Below are positions 30,843 through 40,442 of a stretch of DNA of 47,966 bases, piece after piece; position 1 is the first letter of the stretch, and each line of letters opens with the position of its first letter. The stretch is from Methylophaga muralis. Lineage in GTDB: Bacteria > Pseudomonadota > Gammaproteobacteria > Nitrosococcales > Methylophagaceae. The notes under the pieces are model-generated. The model did not search any database, had not been told where the DNA came from, and saw only the letters and a list, made by a program, of their open reading frames with translations. The translations under genes were made by a program, and so were the position numbers. Location of the stretch: positions 1-47,966 of the forward strand of contig NZ_MCRI01000019.1 of the NCBI RefSeq assembly GCF_001720165.1, in the 5' to 3' direction.

Positions 30843-32367
30843 GCTGCGTTATCTCAATCTGATCCTCGGTGATCAACTTGATGCTGAGAGTCTATTGTTC
30901 GATGACTTTGATCCTCAGCATGATCGACTGTGGATGGCTGAAGTGTCGGCTGAGTCCACAGAGTATTTATCAAGTAAACAGCGTACTGTTTTATTTTTAT
31001 CGGCGATGCGGCACTTTGCTGAACAACTCAAAACCGATAGCTATCCGCTGAATTACTGGACGTTAAAAGATAAAAAATCCAGTTTTTATAACGCTTTATC
31101 TGCCACGTTAAAACACGATTCGTTTGAAAAAATCCGCTGCGTCTTGCCTGGTGATGTCAGAGTCATGAACGAAATACAGCAATGCGCCAATGATGTTGAT
31201 ATCGAGATTGAGTGGCTGGCTGATCAGCATTTCATCAGCCATAAAGGCGAATTTAAAGCCTGGCTTGCCGACCGCAAACAACCGCGAATGGAATTCTGGT
31301 ATCGCCAATTACGTAAAAGCCGGCAAATCCTGATGGAAGATGACCAGCCGCTTGGTGGTCAATGGAATTTTGATAAGGACAACCGCAAAAGCTTTGGCAA
31401 AAAAGGTCCATCCAAATTGTCTGAGCCTCTATTGTTTGAAGCGGATGACATCACCAAACAAGTCATAACGGATGTTGAAAACTTTCTGCCGGATCTCTAC
31501 GGCGATATTGAAACCTTTAACTGGCCGGTCAGCCGTGAACAAGCATTGGCAGCATTAAAGGATTTTATTCAGCACCGCCTGAAACATTTCGGCGATTATC
31601 AGGATGCGATGTGGACCGATGAACCATGGCTTTATCATTCACGCTTATCGACCTGTCTGAATCTCAAACTACTTTCCCCCGCAGAAGTTATTGAAGCGGC
31701 TGAAAAAGCCTATATCGATAATGACGCGCCGTTAAATGCAGTGGAGGGTTTTATCCGGCAAATCCTCGGCTGGCGTGAATATGTGCGTGGTTTGTATTGG
31801 AGCTATCGCGAAGACTGGCTGCAGATGAATGCACTCAATGCCAGTCGCAATCTGCCAGCATTATATTGGAATGCTGAAACCGAAATGACCTGCCTGCATC
31901 ACAGCGTCAAACAGGTGTTGAATCATGGATACGGGCATCATATTCAACGGCTGATGGTCACAGGTTTGTTTGCTTTGTTATGGGGGGTTAAACCCAAGGC
32001 CATTCATGAGTGGTATCTGGCAATGTACGTCGATGCCGTTGCCTGGGTGGAGATCCCGAATACATTGGGTATGAGCCAATACGCCGATGGCGGCATCGTC
32101 GGTTCCAAACCCTATATTGCCAGCGGTGCTTATATCGATCGCATGTCCAATTATTGCAAGTCTTGCCCATTTAATCCCAATCAAGCCAGTGGCGATAACG
32201 CCTGTCCATTTACCACGTTGTACTGGCATTTTGTCGACCGACATCAGGACTTTCTGAGTAAAAACCCTCGTCTTGGTATGCAGGTCAAAAACTGGCACAA
32301 CAAATCTCAAGATGAACAACAGGCCATCAGCCAGCGTGCTGAATACCTGTTCAGAAATTTACCGTAA
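30835..32367 (+). CDS. Fe-S bacterial cryptochrome/(6-4) photolyase, PhrB/CryB type
   Basis: A 510-residue deoxyribodipyrimidine-photolyase-related protein. The N-terminal part (LRYLNLILGDQLD) is the antenna-binding domain; the C-terminal half is the helical FAD-binding domain. Four cysteines, Cys353, Cys441, Cys444 and Cys457, have exactly the spacing of the [4Fe-4S] ligands of Agrobacterium PhrB, a (6-4) photolyase. The flanking NYCKSCPFNP and ACPFTTLYW are intact. This predicts repair of (6-4) photoproducts by blue light, though some relatives act as photoreceptors. It overlaps the DUF3429 gene by eight bases and precedes the frameshifted photolyase by ten. Confidence 0.9.
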   Translation: MPKLRYLNLILGDQLDAESLLFDDFDPQHDRLWMAEVSAESTEYLSSKQRTVLFLSAMRHFAEQLKTDSYPLNYWTLKDKKSSFYNALSATLKHDSFEKIRCVLPGDVRVMNEIQQCANDVDIEIEWLADQHFISHKGEFKAWLADRKQPRMEFWYRQLRKSRQILMEDDQPLGGQWNFDKDNRKSFGKKGPSKLSEPLLFEADDITKQVITDVENFLPDLYGDIETFNWPVSREQALAALKDFIQHRLKHFGDYQDAMWTDEPWLYHSRLSTCLNLKLLSPAEVIEAAEKAYIDNDAPLNAVEGFIRQILGWREYVRGLYWSYREDWLQMNALNASRNLPALYWNAETEMTCLHHSVKQVLNHGYGHHIQRLMVTGLFALLWGVKPKAIHEWYLAMYVDAVAWVEIPNTLGMSQYADGGIVGSKPYIASGAYIDRMSNYCKSCPFNPNQASGDNACPFTTLYWHFVDRHQDFLSKNPRLGMQVKNWHNKSQDEQQAISQRAEYLFRNLP

Positions 32368-32376
32368 GGAAACACT

Positions 32377-33773
32377 ATGCAAGCAACGCAACTGGTCTGG
32401 TTACGCAATGATTTACGCCTCGATGATCATCCAGGATTGGCACTCGCAGCCGAACAAGGTCCCATTCAAGTAGTGTTCTGCGCCACGCCTGAACAATGGA
32501 AACAACATGATGAATCCCCGGCAAGATTAGGCTTCGCGCTGCAGCTTTGCAGGATATCGCTGATCGACTTGCCCAGCTTGGCATACCGTTTCATTTATTA
32601 GAAGTTGATTTTTTTGCTGATGTGCCCGATGAATTATTGAAATTTTGCCAGCAGCAAAATATCAGTGATATCTGGTTTCAGGCTGAAACACCGCTTGATG
32701 AACAATGTCGAGATCAGGCGGTTAATGAGGCATTAACTAAAGCCAATATAAAAGTACATTTGCTCGCCGAAGATTTACTGGTCGCCTTACCGGTAAAAAC
32801 CCAGCAGGATGATCCTTTTAAAGTATTCACGCCCTATTACCGTCGCTGGCTGCAAATCCTCGAAGATATTCAACAAGCCCCATATACCGAGCCAAAATCA
32901 CAGGGTAAAGCATTAAAACCGGAGCTATTGAGATGTGATTGGGCCGGAGAATTTCGAGATGATTTATGGCCCGGCAACGAACAAAAAGCGTTGGAACGGC
33001 TTTCGGCATTTTGTGAAATCAAACTCGATGATTACAAAAGCCAACGCGATTTTCCCAGTAAACCGGCCACCAGCACTTTGTCACCGTATCTGGCCAACGG
33101 CCAGTTAGGCCCAAGAAGATTACTGGCCACCATTCAGTTTTATTGCGGTGAAGCCAACCGTGACTGGCGTCATGATGACTGGCTACGTGAACTTGCCTGG
33201 CGAGATTTTTACAAACAATTATTGCTGTATTTTCCACGCCTGAGTATGGGTAAAGCATTTAAACCGGAAACCGAAAAAGTTATCTGGCGCGATGATGAAG
33301 CCGGTTTCAAAGCCTGGTGCGAAGGCAAAACCGGCTTCCCGATTGTCGATGCCGCAATGCGCCAACTTAATCAAACCGGCTGGATGCATAATCGACTCAG
33401 AATGATCACCGCCAGCTTCCTCAGCAAACTGCTACTGCTCGACTGGCGTCGTGGTGAACAGTATTTTATGCAGACATTGATTGATGGTGAATTCGCTGCC
33501 AACAATGGGGGTTGGCAATGGAGTGCTTCAACGGGTGTCGACGCCGCGCCCTACTTTCGGGTATTCAATCCCACCCTGCAATCCGAACGCTATGATCCAC
33601 AGGGCTTGTTTATCAAACGCTTTATCCCGGAGTTAAAAGACGTATCGAGCAAGCAACTGCATAATCCACCAGCAGAACTCCGTGAACAATGCGGCTACCC
33701 GCAACCGGTTGTGGATTATAAACAAGCCAGAAAAGATGCGATTGCGGCGTTTAAGGATTTGCCGAAAGATTAA
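32377..33773 (+). pseudogene. phrB: Deoxyribodipyrimidine (CPD) photolyase, frameshifted
   Basis: The complete gene would encode about 466 residues of a class I CPD photolyase. Frame 1 (from ATG 32377, AAGGA upstream) gives QLVWLRNDLRLDDHPGL and fails after about residue 53. The reading continues one frame back from near 32536, giving AALQDIADRLAQLGIPFHLL and running to 33773. Inserting one C beside C32535 rejoins GFRAAALQD. The C-terminal FAD domain is intact: ELAWRDFYKQLL, GFPIVDAAMRQL, TGWMHNRLRM, and NGGWQWSASTGVDAAPYFRVFNP with the photolyase tryptophans. Either the antenna domain is disrupted in this strain or the sequence lost a base. No slippery heptamer is visible. Confidence 0.87.
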
Positions 33774-33867
33774 CTTTCAATTGTATCCAGAGCTTTTGGT
33801 GCCAGCACTCTAAAGCTTTAATCTGCGGATAAATATCTTTTAAACCCCTGAGGTTAATTACTAAAAA

Positions 33868-35751
33868 TCAAGTCCCAATCACCCCACCATCCTCTTTGGT
33901 GATAAGCACTGTGGCAGAACGTGGTCGGCCATTAGGTTGATGATCAGGCCAGTTGCTTGCAGCAGTAGGATTTTGAGGAGATTTCACGATGCCACGTTTT
34001 TCCAGCACCTCAGGCATTTCGCCGGGATGTTGAATATTGACCCACATGGTTTTCATATCCGGTGTCATGATAACGCCGGTGACTTCACAACCAATTGGTC
34101 CCGTCAGAAAACGGCGGATTTCGCCGGTCTCAGGATCAGCTGCCAGCATCTGGTTATTACCAAAATCTTTGAACGGCCCGTCATTCATCACACTGGAACT
34201 GACATCTGTCTGAATCCATAACACACCACGATCATCGACATATAAGCCATCTGGATTAGCGAACTGTTCGCCCTCGCCTTCCCCCCCCAGCACAAACACC
34301 TGCCAGTTGAATTCCGTAGCAGTAGCATCGGTTTCACTGAATTTAATGATATGACCGAATAGATTCTGATTACGTGGATTAGCTGCATCTTTGCCGGGAT
34401 AGCCTTCACTACCCCGCTCGCTGTTATTGGTTAGCGAAACAAACACATCATCGGTGTGGGGATGAACTGTAATCCATTCCGGGCGATCCATTTTAGTGGC
34501 CCCAACAATATCGGCTGCTGCACGGGCATGAATCAACACATCAGCCTGATCGACAAAACCATTTTCAGCAATTAAGCCATTTTCACCAAATACCAGTGGC
34601 AACCAGCGGGCGCTGCCATCTTCTTCAAAGCGGGCAGCATAGAGAATTCCGTCATCCAGCAGACGACCATGACGTGCCCCTAAGGTGCCATCCCAGGCAT
34701 CGCGAGTAATGAATTTATAGATGTATTCAAACCTGGAATCATCACCCGAATAAAATGCAAGGCGACCATCTTTACCGATTTTGTGAGCCACATTTTCATG
34801 AGCAAAACGGCCCAACGCGGTGCGTTTAACCGGCATGCTTTGCGGATCATAAGGATCAAATTCCACCACCCAGCCAAAGCGATTAACTTCATTGGGCTCT
34901 TTATCCAGATCAAAACGTGGATCAAACTGCTGCCAACCGTAATAACTGAAGCCTAATCTGTAACGCTTCCAACGGCGTTCGGTATCGGCGTCTCTAGGCT
35001 GTTTTTGATCATAAACAAAGTAGTAATGAAAATTCTCTTCGCAGGTCAGATAAGTGCCCCACGGGGTTTTGCCATTCGCACAATTGTTGAATGTACCCAA
35101 TACTTTTTTGCCTTGAGGATCGGCTTGAGTTTTCATCAATTCATGTCCTGCTGCCGGACCACTAACGGTCATTTCGGTATTTGCAGTCAGCCGTCTTGCA
35201 TAACTTGATGGACGGATGATTTGCCATTGACCATCAACATGCTTGACCTCAATTAGCGATACGCCGTGCGCATTTTGCTCTTTGGCGACTTTGTCGGCGT
35301 TGTAGGTTTCCGGTGAATGGTCATGGCTGCCATCAGTATGAATTAGGTCGAGATCCAGATATTCATGATTCATCACCAACAGGCCATGATCATTACTGTT
35401 TGAGCCTTTGGGTAGCGGAAAATACTGCAAAGCATCATGGTGCATGCCGGCTTGTTGCAATTGATCGGCAGCACTGTTGCTGGCATCCATGTTAAATGCC
35501 GGACCATCTGAAATCGGATCACCCCAGCGGTAAAACACTTCCGCCCGATAACCTTCCGGTACTACGACTTCATCCAGTAAATCAGCAGCTGGAATCGGCT
35601 TAAAGCCAAGCAGTTCAGTGTGATTGCGAAGCATCGTGTTAGCAGAAGACAATGGCATAGCGGATGCGAGCATCGCGCCAAGACTGAATTGCAATACTGA
35701 ACGTCTACTCAGTTGCTTTTGCAGAAGGTGATCGAAGTGATTTCCTGACAT
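33868..35751 (-). CDS. PhoX family phosphatase (DUF839), Tat-exported
   Basis: A 627-residue periplasmic protein with a twin-arginine signal (SRRSVLQF, Arg16-Arg17) and a hydrophobic stretch ending near SANT. The body is a DUF839/PhoX beta-propeller, recognised by VVPEGYRAEVFYRWGDP, GLLVMNHEYLD, NNCANGKTPWGTYLTCEEN and RPEWITVHPHTDDVFV. PhoX enzymes are calcium/iron phosphatases used for phosphorus scavenging, especially in marine bacteria. AGGA sits six bases before the ATG. No Pho box was found in the short upstream gap. Substrate and activity are inferred from the family. Confidence 0.88.
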   Translation of the reverse strand: MSGNHFDHLLQKQLSRRSVLQFSLGAMLASAMPLSSANTMLRNHTELLGFKPIPAADLLDEVVVPEGYRAEVFYRWGDPISDGPAFNMDASNSAADQLQQAGMHHDALQYFPLPKGSNSNDHGLLVMNHEYLDLDLIHTDGSHDHSPETYNADKVAKEQNAHGVSLIEVKHVDGQWQIIRPSSYARRLTANTEMTVSGPAAGHELMKTQADPQGKKVLGTFNNCANGKTPWGTYLTCEENFHYYFVYDQKQPRDADTERRWKRYRLGFSYYGWQQFDPRFDLDKEPNEVNRFGWVVEFDPYDPQSMPVKRTALGRFAHENVAHKIGKDGRLAFYSGDDSRFEYIYKFITRDAWDGTLGARHGRLLDDGILYAARFEEDGSARWLPLVFGENGLIAENGFVDQADVLIHARAAADIVGATKMDRPEWITVHPHTDDVFVSLTNNSERGSEGYPGKDAANPRNQNLFGHIIKFSETDATATEFNWQVFVLGGEGEGEQFANPDGLYVDDRGVLWIQTDVSSSVMNDGPFKDFGNNQMLAADPETGEIRRFLTGPIGCEVTGVIMTPDMKTMWVNIQHPGEMPEVLEKRGIVKSPQNPTAASNWPDHQPNGRPRSATVLITKEDGGVIGT

Positions 35752-35823
35752 GTTGGTTCCTGAGAGTTTGGGTACTTCGCTATTTGGCTATTTTCAGCGG
35801 ATTCCATGACCAGACGATGACAG

Positions 35824-36888
35824 TTAGCAATGCTGTTCTAATGCCCACAAAACATGCTCGCGAATTAATTCCGAATGATACTCAAGCCGGGCGTTCAATG
35901 CCGAAAGTACCTCATCTGAGGTTTCGGCATTACCTAAAGCGATCGCAATATTTCTCAACCAGCATTCATAACCAATGCGTCGGATCGGGCTGCCTTCAAG
36001 TCGTTGGAGAAATTCTGCTTCGGTCCAGCTAAATAAATCTACCAGCTTTGGTGCATCCAGCCCTTCGCGTGGCAAATAGGCTGATTCAGTAGTCATCTGG
36101 GCGAATTTGTTCCATGGACATACCAGCTGACAATCATCACAGCCATAGATACGGTTGCCCATCATTGGGCGGAATTCCACAGGGATACTACCGCGAAGTT
36201 CGATAGTAAGATAAGAAATACAACGTCGAGCATCGAGCTCATAAGGTGCAACGATTGCCTGCGTCGGACAGATATCAATACACGCTGTACAACTGCCGCA
36301 ATGCTCGGTGACTGGCTCAGTCAGCGGCAACGGCAAATCGGTATAAATCTCGCCAAGAAAAAAATAAGAACCGTTGTCTCGATTGAGAACATTGGTGTGC
36401 TTGCCAATCCAGCCCAGGCCGGATTTCTGTGCCAAGGCTTTCTCCAACACAGGAGCACTATCGGTGAATACACGATAGCCCATTGCACCAACTGCCTCTT
36501 CAATTCTTTGTGATAGGCGAAGTAAACGCTTACGCATCACCTTATGATAATCACGTCCAAGTGCATATCGAGAAACAAAACCAAGATCGCTATCACCCAT
36601 CACCTGCCAAGCATCGGCTGCGGTTTCCGGCCAATAGTCCATTCGGGCAGTGATAACACGGATAGTGCCCGGCACCAGTTGTTCGGGATGTGACCGCAAA
36701 CTGCCATGGCGCTCCATAAACTCCATCTCACCATGAAAGCCCTTCGCCAGCCATTGCTGTAATTGTTCTTCTGCTGCAGACAAGTCAATATCGCTGACGC
36801 CGAGCTGCTGAAAACCCAGCGATCGCGCCCAGACTTGCATATCTGCAAGAAGCGCACGGGAGGACTGCACTGTATTTGGATCGGCCAT
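35824..36888 (-). CDS. queG: Epoxyqueuosine reductase
   Basis: A 354-residue cobalamin- and Fe-S-dependent enzyme completing queuosine synthesis on tRNA. Two [4Fe-4S] motifs are seen: CGSCTACIDIC with CP (Cys197, 200, 203, 207) and CDDCQLVCPW (Cys250, 253, 257, with Cys223). Asp143 in YRVFTDSAPVLEKALAQ is the likely proton donor. A C-terminal HEAT-like region follows. The start (MADPNTV) aligns with the usual N-terminus; the longer ORF reaches into the divergent nnr gene. A perfect TATAAT ends only seven bases before this ATG, hinting at a leaderless mRNA. No tsaE or other que gene is adjacent on this strand. Confidence 0.95.
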   Translation of the reverse strand: MADPNTVQSSRALLADMQVWARSLGFQQLGVSDIDLSAAEEQLQQWLAKGFHGEMEFMERHGSLRSHPEQLVPGTIRVITARMDYWPETAADAWQVMGDSDLGFVSRYALGRDYHKVMRKRLLRLSQRIEEAVGAMGYRVFTDSAPVLEKALAQKSGLGWIGKHTNVLNRDNGSYFFLGEIYTDLPLPLTEPVTEHCGSCTACIDICPTQAIVAPYELDARRCISYLTIELRGSIPVEFRPMMGNRIYGCDDCQLVCPWNKFAQMTTESAYLPREGLDAPKLVDLFSWTEAEFLQRLEGSPIRRIGYECWLRNIAIALGNAETSDEVLSALNARLEYHSELIREHVLWALEQHC

Positions 36889-36895
36889 GCAGGCT

Positions 36896-36901
36896 ATTAT
36901 A
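36896..36901 (-). promoter_or_regulatory. Perfect -10 hexamer abutting the queG start
   Basis: On the minus strand TATAAT lies seven bases before the queG ATG. No good -35 is present at 17 bases (CCGGAG). If used, transcription would begin at about the first base of the coding sequence. Confidence 0.35.
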
Positions 36902-36936
36902 GTGAACTGAATTAATTCCTCCGGACTATTATTTTT

Positions 36937-38427
36937 ATGTCGAACTTGCCGCACGAGCTCTATACAGCAGTACAGACCCGTGAATTGGAACGAATCGTCA
37001 CGCAGCAGCACAATATTTCCTCAGCAAAATTAATGTCTTGTGCGGGGACAGCGGCATTGGAGGCCATCAGAAATCACTTCCCTCTAGCCAGACATATTCT
37101 TATCGTTTGCGGTACCGGCAATAATGGCGGCGATGGCTTCGAGCTGGCAACACAGGCATTAGCTAAAGACTATCGCGTCAGCATTTTTCAGCTTGGCGAT
37201 GAGCGTGGAATGAGTGAAGAGACCACTACAGCACGCAAAGCCTTACTTGCCACCGGCACAGAAATTCAACGTGTTGCAGACAAATTACCCACCGCGGACG
37301 TTATTGTTGATGCACTTTTTGGCACTGGTCTTAACCGTGAAGTAAGTGGTGACTACGCTTTAGTCATTGAAGATATCAATCAACATTCGAAACATACTCC
37401 AGTTTTGGCTTTAGATATCCCATCAGGTATTCATGCTGATACAGGACAGGAATTGGGCACCGCCGTTCGGGCCACTATCACGCTGAGTTTTCTTGGATTA
37501 AATACCGGTTTATTTACCGGTGACGGCCCGAGTTTTTGTGGCAAAGTCATTTTTGATTCATTAAAAGTACCGCCCTCCATTTATAACGTTTTCCCCCCCA
37601 CTGCTCGTCGAGTCAGTCTGGAAAAAGATGCAGCAGGACTGAAGCCTCGTGAGCGTACAGGCCATAAAGGTTTGTATGGTCATTTATTAATTATTGGCGG
37701 CGATCACGGTATGTCAGGTGCAGCCCGACTTGCTGCGGAAGCAGGTGGCCGTGTTGGTGCAGGTTTAATCAGTGTTGCTACACGCAGTGCACACAGCGCT
37801 TTTTTCAATCTGACTCGTCCGGAACTTATGTGCCATGGCGTGGAAGATGCTGGAGATCTGGAAGCATTATTAAGCTCGGCCAATGCGTTAACTATTGGAC
37901 CGGGTTTAGGACAGGGTGAATGGGGAGCGGCATTATTTCAGAAAGCGCTCGAAGCAAAATTGCCTATGGTTGTTGATGCTGATGCACTAAATCTGTTGAG
38001 TAAAAATCCGCAACATCGTGATAACTGGGTACTCACTCCGCATCCTGGTGAAGCAGCGCGTTTATTAGGTTGTAGCTCTAAAGAAGTCCAGTCAGATCGT
38101 TTTGCTGCAATTGGTGAATTACAAAAACGTTATGGCGGTGTAGTGGTTTTAAAAGGTTCCGGTACATTAATTTCCAATGGCGAAACACCTATCCGTCTTT
38201 CAACATATGGAAATCCGGGTATGGGAAGTGGTGGTATGGGAGATGTATTGGCCGGGGTAATTGGCGGTTTACTGGCTCAACATTTCAAAGTAATGGATGC
38301 GGCTTGTGTTGGTGTGACAATGCACGGCATGGCTGCTGATAAAACCGCTGAACAGGATGGCGAGCGTGGTACTCTGGCAATGGATTTAATGCCGCATCTT
38401 CGTAAATTAGCTAACCTGAATTACTAA
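36937..38427 (+). CDS. nnrD: Bifunctional NAD(P)H-hydrate epimerase / ADP-dependent dehydratase
   Basis: A 496-residue metabolite-repair enzyme restoring hydrated NAD(P)H. The N-terminal epimerase (NnrE/YjeF-N, about 1-215) has GTGNNGGDGFELA and DALFGTGLNR. The C-terminal ribokinase-like dehydratase (NnrD, about 230-490) has TIGPGLGQGEWG, VLTPHPGEAARLL and the catalytic GMGSGGMGDVLAGVIGG. It heads the nnr-tsaE-amiB-mutL series as in E. coli (yjeF first). It is divergent from queG; in E. coli too queG (yjeS) is divergent from this gene. Confidence 0.96.
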   Translation: MSNLPHELYTAVQTRELERIVTQQHNISSAKLMSCAGTAALEAIRNHFPLARHILIVCGTGNNGGDGFELATQALAKDYRVSIFQLGDERGMSEETTTARKALLATGTEIQRVADKLPTADVIVDALFGTGLNREVSGDYALVIEDINQHSKHTPVLALDIPSGIHADTGQELGTAVRATITLSFLGLNTGLFTGDGPSFCGKVIFDSLKVPPSIYNVFPPTARRVSLEKDAAGLKPRERTGHKGLYGHLLIIGGDHGMSGAARLAAEAGGRVGAGLISVATRSAHSAFFNLTRPELMCHGVEDAGDLEALLSSANALTIGPGLGQGEWGAALFQKALEAKLPMVVDADALNLLSKNPQHRDNWVLTPHPGEAARLLGCSSKEVQSDRFAAIGELQKRYGGVVVLKGSGTLISNGETPIRLSTYGNPGMGSGGMGDVLAGVIGGLLAQHFKVMDAACVGVTMHGMAADKTAEQDGERGTLAMDLMPHLRKLANLNY

Positions 38428-38428
38428 T

Positions 38429-38881
38429 ATGATTTTTCTCGCCGACGAACAAGCAACTTTGGATTTGGCCGCTAAACTGGCGGTTTTATTACCTGTATCG
38501 GCCTTTTCAATTCATTTGAAAGGAGATCTGGGTGCCGGAAAAACTACCTTTGTTCGAGGCCTGCTTCAGGCTTTAGGCCACTCTGGCAAAGTCAAAAGTC
38601 CTACCTATACACTGGTCGAACATTATCAACTCAATGAGCGGGATGTTTATCATTTTGATCTTTATCGCCTCGCTGATCCTGAAGAACTGCTTTATCTCGG
38701 TATTGAAGATTATTTTTCCACAAACGCCCTGTCATTAATCGAATGGCCTGAACAAGGCAAAGGTGTGCTGCCGGAACCGGATCTGCTTATCTCATTGAAT
38801 TATCAGACTTCTGGACGACAAGTGACTTTTACCCCTTATTCGGCAATGGCTGAGCAGATCTGCGAAAAACTTCACAATTAA
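38429..38881 (+). CDS. tsaE: tRNA threonylcarbamoyladenosine synthesis ATPase TsaE
   Basis: A 150-residue P-loop ATPase needed with TsaB and TsaD for the t6A37 modification of ANN-decoding tRNAs. Walker A is GDLGAGKTT (32-40), with SPTYTLVEHY and VYHFDLYRL as switch-type motifs and LIEWPEQGKGVLP near the end. The start follows the nnr stop by one base. Full length. Confidence 0.96.
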   Translation: MIFLADEQATLDLAAKLAVLLPVSAFSIHLKGDLGAGKTTFVRGLLQALGHSGKVKSPTYTLVEHYQLNERDVYHFDLYRLADPEELLYLGIEDYFSTNALSLIEWPEQGKGVLPEPDLLISLNYQTSGRQVTFTPYSAMAEQICEKLHN

Positions 38882-38982
38882 TTCAGCTTTACTCTGTATC
38901 TCATTTAAAAATATAGAAAAAAGTCTTGATTTTTTATTCCGTCAAACACAAACTAGGGCTGTGTAAATTGCAGGAACCGACT

Positions 38983-40395
38983 ATGTCTCGTGTATTTTTG
39001 GGATTGATTATGCTGATGTTAACTGCCACTGCGCATAGCGCATCGGTAGAAAATATCCGTGTGTCCCAAAATGACAACATGACAAGAGTCGTGCTGGATC
39101 TGGACCAAGCTCTGGAATATCAAAGCTTTACTCTCACCAATCCGCATCGTTTAGTGGTTGATATCAAAGCTGCCAAAGTTAATAAGGCCCTTATCGCTCC
39201 TACTTTCAATAGCGCTGTCGTCGATAAAATCCGCCATGCCCAACATGATCAAACTACTTATCGGCTGGTTTTTGATCTAAAACAAGCCACAGATTATGAA
39301 ATCCAGGCGCTGGCACCGGAAGGTCAATATTCCCATCGACTGCTGGTTGATTTAAAACACGGACCGGCAACTGCCGTAGCCAGCAATAAACCTGTGCAGC
39401 AGACAGCAGACAAACCTGCTGAAAAAGCCCAGACTCCTGCACCAACTCAACAAGCAGCTGCAGAAGAACCTCCACAGTTGGTGCAAACGGCTACCGCACC
39501 TCAACAAACACAAATGGATTCATCCGTTGTAAGAAGCCGACCGGTCTTGCCACGTCGGGATATCGTTATCGCAATTGATCCAGGTCATGGTGGTCGAGAT
39601 CCCGGTGCTATTGGCCGCAACGGCACCCGAGAAAAAGATGTGGTATTGGCGATTTCACGAAGACTGGCAAAACTGGTCAATGATGAACCCGGCATGCGCG
39701 CCTATATGACACGTGATCGCGATGAATTTATCACCTTGAGACAACGTATTCAGCGCGCCAAACAGAACGGTGCGGATATGTTTATTTCCATCCATGCAGA
39801 TGCATTTCAACGTACTAGTGCCAGAGGTTCATCGGTCTATGTGTTATCGCCTCGCGGAGCCAGTAGTGAGGCCGCGCAGATCTTGGCTGATCGTGAAAAT
39901 GCGGCCGATCTGGCGGGTGGTATAAGCCTTGAAGATAAAGATGATTTGCTGGCCTCGGTGTTACTTGATTTATCGCAAACCGCCAGTCTGGAAGCCAGTT
40001 TGGAGGTCGGAAACAGTGTTTTAAGCGGTTTGAAACGTGTTGGTCCGGTCCATAAAAAACAGGTTGAGTCAGCCGCGTTCGTGGTACTTAAATCTCCAGA
40101 TATTCCTTCGGTTCTGGTGGAAACAGCTTTTATTTCCAACCCGGAAGAAGAACGCAAACTGAATGATGTGAATCATCAAAACAAACTTGCTCAAGCCATG
40201 TTGACCGGGATCCGCAGCTATTTCCAACGTAATCCAATTACTCAGCAAGTCAAACCGCAGCAGCATATTGTCAGCCGCGGCGATACGTTAAGCACCATTG
40301 CACAGCGTTACCGGGTGAATATGATGGAGCTTAAATCCACCAATAATCTGCAAACCAGCACCTTGCATGTCGGTGACATATTAAAGATCCCTTGA
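38983..40395 (+). CDS. amiB: N-acetylmuramoyl-L-alanine amidase with AMIN and LysM domains
   Basis: A 470-residue periplasmic septum-splitting amidase. A signal peptide (1-20, ending in AHSA) is followed by an AMIN targeting domain (about 22-115). A Gln/Pro/Ala-rich linker (about 130-185) leads to an Amidase_3 catalytic domain with zinc ligands in DPGHGGRDPGAIG, the Glu in REKDVVLA and SIHADAF, and the catalytic Glu in LVETAFISN. A C-terminal LysM follows (about 425-469, HIVSRGDTLSTIAQRY). The start at 38983 has AGGA upstream; an in-frame extension would bury the signal peptide. Named amiB for its position between tsaE and mutL. An autoinhibitory helix may lie around the EDKDDLLASVLLDL region. 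Confidence 0.93.
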   Translation: MSRVFLGLIMLMLTATAHSASVENIRVSQNDNMTRVVLDLDQALEYQSFTLTNPHRLVVDIKAAKVNKALIAPTFNSAVVDKIRHAQHDQTTYRLVFDLKQATDYEIQALAPEGQYSHRLLVDLKHGPATAVASNKPVQQTADKPAEKAQTPAPTQQAAAEEPPQLVQTATAPQQTQMDSSVVRSRPVLPRRDIVIAIDPGHGGRDPGAIGRNGTREKDVVLAISRRLAKLVNDEPGMRAYMTRDRDEFITLRQRIQRAKQNGADMFISIHADAFQRTSARGSSVYVLSPRGASSEAAQILADRENAADLAGGISLEDKDDLLASVLLDLSQTASLEASLEVGNSVLSGLKRVGPVHKKQVESAAFVVLKSPDIPSVLVETAFISNPEEERKLNDVNHQNKLAQAMLTGIRSYFQRNPITQQVKPQQHIVSRGDTLSTIAQRYRVNMMELKSTNNLQTSTLHVGDILKIP

Positions 40396-40442
40396 TCATT
40401 TCCGACTGCGGATTTCCTGTTCGCAACTGTTAAACTGTGTCG

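Noticed and set aside
32525-32545. Programmed frameshift in the photolyase gene
   Set aside because: No slippery sequence or downstream pseudoknot is apparent; a truncated 53-residue product has no family precedent.
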